8,075 nucleotides of DNA, taken from Shuttleworthia sp045545575 (lineage in GTDB: Bacteria > Bacillota > Clostridia > Lachnospirales > Lachnospiraceae). The notes below the pieces were generated by a model that saw only the letters and a program-made list of their open reading frames with translations, made no database searches and was not told where the DNA came from. The position numbers and the translations under genes are program-made. The stretch covers positions 1 through 8,075 of the forward strand of contig JAZQBE010000056.1 of NCBI GenBank assembly GCA_045545575.1, given 5' to 3'. Of this stretch, positions 6,556 through 8,075 are shown in pieces (position 1 is the first letter of the stretch; every line of letters begins with the position of its first letter).

Positions 6556-6825
6556 GCGTGCATTCATGCACGCGGAAACTGAGTGAATTGCACATCGGCG
6601 GTAGAGCAAAGCGAGGGCGTGCAAAATGCCGCCTACCGGCGTGCATTCATGCACGCGGAAACTAGCGAAATTGCACATCGCCGGAAATGAAAGCAAGTGC
6701 GTGCAAATGCGCGCCTACCGGCGTGCATTCATGCACGCGGAAACTATTGAATTTGCACATCGCCGGAAATGAAAGCAAGTGCGTGCAAATGCCGCCTGCC
6801 GGCGTGCATTCATACATGCGGAAAC
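6556..6825. repeat. Tandem repeat of about 82 bp with two palindromes per unit, left cluster
   Basis: Units start at 6556, 6639, 6721 and 6802 (periods 83, 82 and 81); the fourth is cut short after GGAAAC at 6825. Each unit begins with a hairpin, GCGTGCA-TTCA-TGCACGC, then GGAAAC and a variable linker of about 8 bases. A second inverted repeat follows, TTGCAC ... GTGCAA, enclosing 24 or 25 bases (6588-6624, 6671-6706, 6753-6788). A GC-rich join, GCCTACCGG or similar, leads to the next unit. Unit 1 has the inner variant GGCGGTAGAGCAAAGCGAG; units 2 and 3 have GCCGGAAATGAAAGCAAG. The fourth hairpin is decayed (CATACATGC in place of CATGCACGC). The periods are not multiples of three, so this is not a coding repeat. 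I do not recognise a named repeat family. Confidence 0.93.
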
Positions 6826-6843
6826 ATCTGATTATCCCACCGC

Positions 6844-7662
6844 TTAGTATTGCGAATACTCCGGCGAAAAGAAGTAGGCAATCATCAGCTTTATGTAAGT
6901 GATGTCAAGCGGTCTGCTTTTCGATTCATAGGTCGTGATCAGATTTCCACCCGGAAGATAACCTGCCTCCATGTATGCAGTTAGTTTCATGGCTGCAGAT
7001 TTCGCATAGTTTTCTGCATCCATCATTCCAAAATGCTCCCATAGGATCGGCTTTCCAGCGGGATCAGGATTCAGAATAGTGAAATCAGGATACAGTTTCA
7101 TGTCGCCAATGATAAACGCTTCCTCATAATGAAATGGAATACCGGTCTCCCACAATGCATCTGCAATCATGGCTTCCGATTTTGACCGAACATTGATTCC
7201 GGCAACGGTTGGAACAATGAGACGTTCCGGATAATCTGCGCATTTTTCGAAGGATTCCGTCTCCCAGGCTGTTTTTCTTTGCAAATAACCTTCGTATCGA
7301 TGCGAAAGCAGTTTCCTGTAATCCGGACAAGATTCAGGCAAGTGATCGGGATAGCGGGGCCACGTCGGATAGACGGTAAGAAAATCATGAATCATAACAC
7401 GTTGTGTTTCCAGGCTGCTGATGCAGGCCTGCAGGAAATGCTTCTCAGCCAGTCGCTCGGCGCGCTCCGGTTCCCGCCTTTTTAAGTATTTCTTTTGGGT
7501 GATGCCTTCCTTCAACGTCTTGATTTCAACCCAGCGAAAACGCTTGCCGTTTTTTTGAAAGACAATGCTTTCCGCAGGCATTTGTTTTAGCTTCTTCTCT
7601 AAACGGGACTGCTCCTGATTGAGAATTGATAACTGCATCCGTAGGAGAATTGAGATATCCAT
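6844..7662 (-). CDS. Hypothetical protein with PD-(D/E)XK-like nuclease-fold domain
   Basis: The protein has 272 residues. The N-terminal part (about 8-100) is charged and helical, likely coiled coil at 8-28. It includes the segment KKYLKRREPERAERLAEKHFLQACISSLE, which I recognise from a widespread hypothetical family of Lachnospiraceae and other clostridia. The C-terminal domain (about 155-255) carries RSKSE (159-163), a predicted helix, YPDF (191-194, D193), WEHFG (208-212, E209), K226 in AMKLTAY, and TYES (244-247). This order fits a PD-(D/E)XK-type restriction-endonuclease-like fold, but the E-x-K is replaced by E-H and the lysine would come from the following helix, so activity is uncertain. 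The ATG has GAAAGGAAA (complement of 7666-7674) upstream. The gene is AT-richer than its neighbours, runs against them, stands alone, and lies between two repeat clusters, which suggests transfer. No DNA target or partner can be named. Confidence 0.8.
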   Translation of the reverse strand: MDISILLRMQLSILNQEQSRLEKKLKQMPAESIVFQKNGKRFRWVEIKTLKEGITQKKYLKRREPERAERLAEKHFLQACISSLETQRVMIHDFLTVYPTWPRYPDHLPESCPDYRKLLSHRYEGYLQRKTAWETESFEKCADYPERLIVPTVAGINVRSKSEAMIADALWETGIPFHYEEAFIIGDMKLYPDFTILNPDPAGKPILWEHFGMMDAENYAKSAAMKLTAYMEAGYLPGGNLITTYESKSRPLDITYIKLMIAYFFSPEYSQY

Positions 7663-7874
7663 GGCTTTCCTTTCTGCTGTTAAACGATATGTAGACTCCT
7701 ATTACGCAAGACTATTCTGCGCGAAAGGTTTAGAAATCATACAAGATGTGTCTGCGAAATACCATGACATCTGAGTCAAATTTATATTTTGTGAAATAGT
7801 ACAAAATTTTCCGCGCTTGCTTTGGACAATAATACTTTGGAAATGTGTTTAGATGCACACTTGTACACCAGGAA
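7663..7874. other. AT-rich upstream region of the nuclease-like gene
   Basis: This gap of about 210 bases must hold the promoter of the - strand gene, but I find no -35/-10 pair good enough to name. No reading frame looks real. Near its right end, a stretch at about 7853-7875 aligns poorly (roughly 13 of 23 positions) with the first hairpin of the repeat and ends in GGAAA, so it may be a decayed repeat half. Confidence 0.5.
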
Positions 7875-8075
7875 ATGCACATCGCCGGAAAAGAAAGCAA
7901 GTGCGTGCAAATGCCGGCCTGCCTGCGTGCATTCATGCACGCGGAAACTATTGATATTGCACATCGGCGGTAGAGCAAAGCGAGTGCGTGCAAAAGCCGG
8001 CCTTCCTGCGTGCATTCATGCACGCGGAAGCTATCGAAATTGCACATCGCCGGAAATGAAAGCAAGTGCGTGCAA
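7875..8075. repeat. Tandem repeat of about 83 bp, right cluster, continuing past the window
   Basis: This is the same repeat in the same orientation as at 6556-6825. It starts inside a unit with the second palindrome (7875-7910, first T changed to A). Units with the full first hairpin then begin at 7925 and 8008, 83 bases apart; their second palindromes are at 7957-7993 and 8040-8075. The unit at 7925 has the GGCGGTAGAGCAAAGCGAG variant; the other two have the GCCGGAA variant. The joins read GCCGGCCTGCCTG and GCCGGCCTTCCTG, slightly different from the left cluster. The window ends exactly at the closing GTGCAA, so more units may follow. Confidence 0.93.

Noticed and set aside
6846..6860. Small palindrome AGTATT-GCG-AATACT at the end of the nuclease-like gene, as a terminator.
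   Set aside because: Short, AT-rich, inside the coding end and without a T-run on the - strand.
6102..6902. Open frames on both strands through the left repeats, such as Cys/His-rich peptides containing FRVHECT or CNFASF.
   Set aside because: They are translations of the repeat, the unit length of 81-83 is not a multiple of three, they overlap the Cys-rich gene and terminator, and no ribosome site supports them.
6826..7874. Insertion sequence or complete transposon carrying the nuclease-like gene.
   Set aside because: No terminal inverted repeats and no transposase; only a 5-base GGAAA match flanks it, which is also part of the repeat.
7730..8065. Open frames of 77 and 111 codons on the - strand over the right repeats.
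   Set aside because: Same repeat-derived peptides; they continue into AT-rich DNA without a recognisable domain.
6556..8075. CRISPR array: regularly spaced hairpin repeats ending in GGAAAC.
   Set aside because: The stretches between the hairpins are themselves conserved copies of a second palindrome, not unique spacers, and no cas genes are visible.

Overview
The window reads as chromosome of a fairly GC-rich anaerobic member of the Bacillota, most likely a gut clostridium of the Lachnospiraceae type. This is inferred from three things: a glycyl-radical or propanediol-style microcompartment gene set ending in a DeoR regulator, a clostridial-style feoA-feoA-feoB-FeoB-associated operon, and a hypothetical nuclease-like protein family that I know mainly from Lachnospiraceae and relatives. 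The species cannot be fixed from the sequence alone.

Region 1 (1-3324, + strand) is the 3' end of a bacterial microcompartment (BMC) operon. It holds the end of a PduL phosphotransacylase, a BMC-P vertex protein (EutN/PduN family), a PduS-type RnfC-like flavin and iron-sulfur protein, a PduT-type tandem-domain shell protein with the cluster-binding Cys38, and a DeoR-family repressor. It closes with a rho-independent terminator. PduL would release acyl-phosphate and recycle CoA inside the shell. PduT and PduS form the known route for electrons across the shell. DeoR probably controls the operon in response to a sugar phosphate. The signature enzyme lies upstream of the window, so the substrate is unknown; fucose/rhamnose-derived 1,2-propanediol is a reasonable guess.

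Region 2 (about 3335-6555, + strand) is a ferrous iron uptake locus: two FeoA proteins, FeoB, and a small Cys-rich FeoB-associated membrane protein. The promoter carries a GTTAG-N6-CTAAC palindrome exactly over the -10 box and a DtxR-like TTAGGCTAA core just after it. A second copy of the N6 palindrome lies between feoA2 and feoB. The small last gene appears to have its own promoter, with a perfect hairpin at or near the predicted transcript start, and ends at a strong terminator.

Region 3 (6556-8075) is the unusual part. An intergenic tandem repeat of about 82 bp, each unit built of two palindromes, starts directly at the end of the last Feo terminator. It runs for three full units plus the first part of a fourth, breaks off inside that unit, and resumes in the same orientation at 7875, continuing past the window end. 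The 1.05 kb between the clusters is visibly AT-richer and carries one - strand gene for a PD-(D/E)XK-like nuclease-fold protein. The phase of the break suggests that this gene sits inside a once continuous array.
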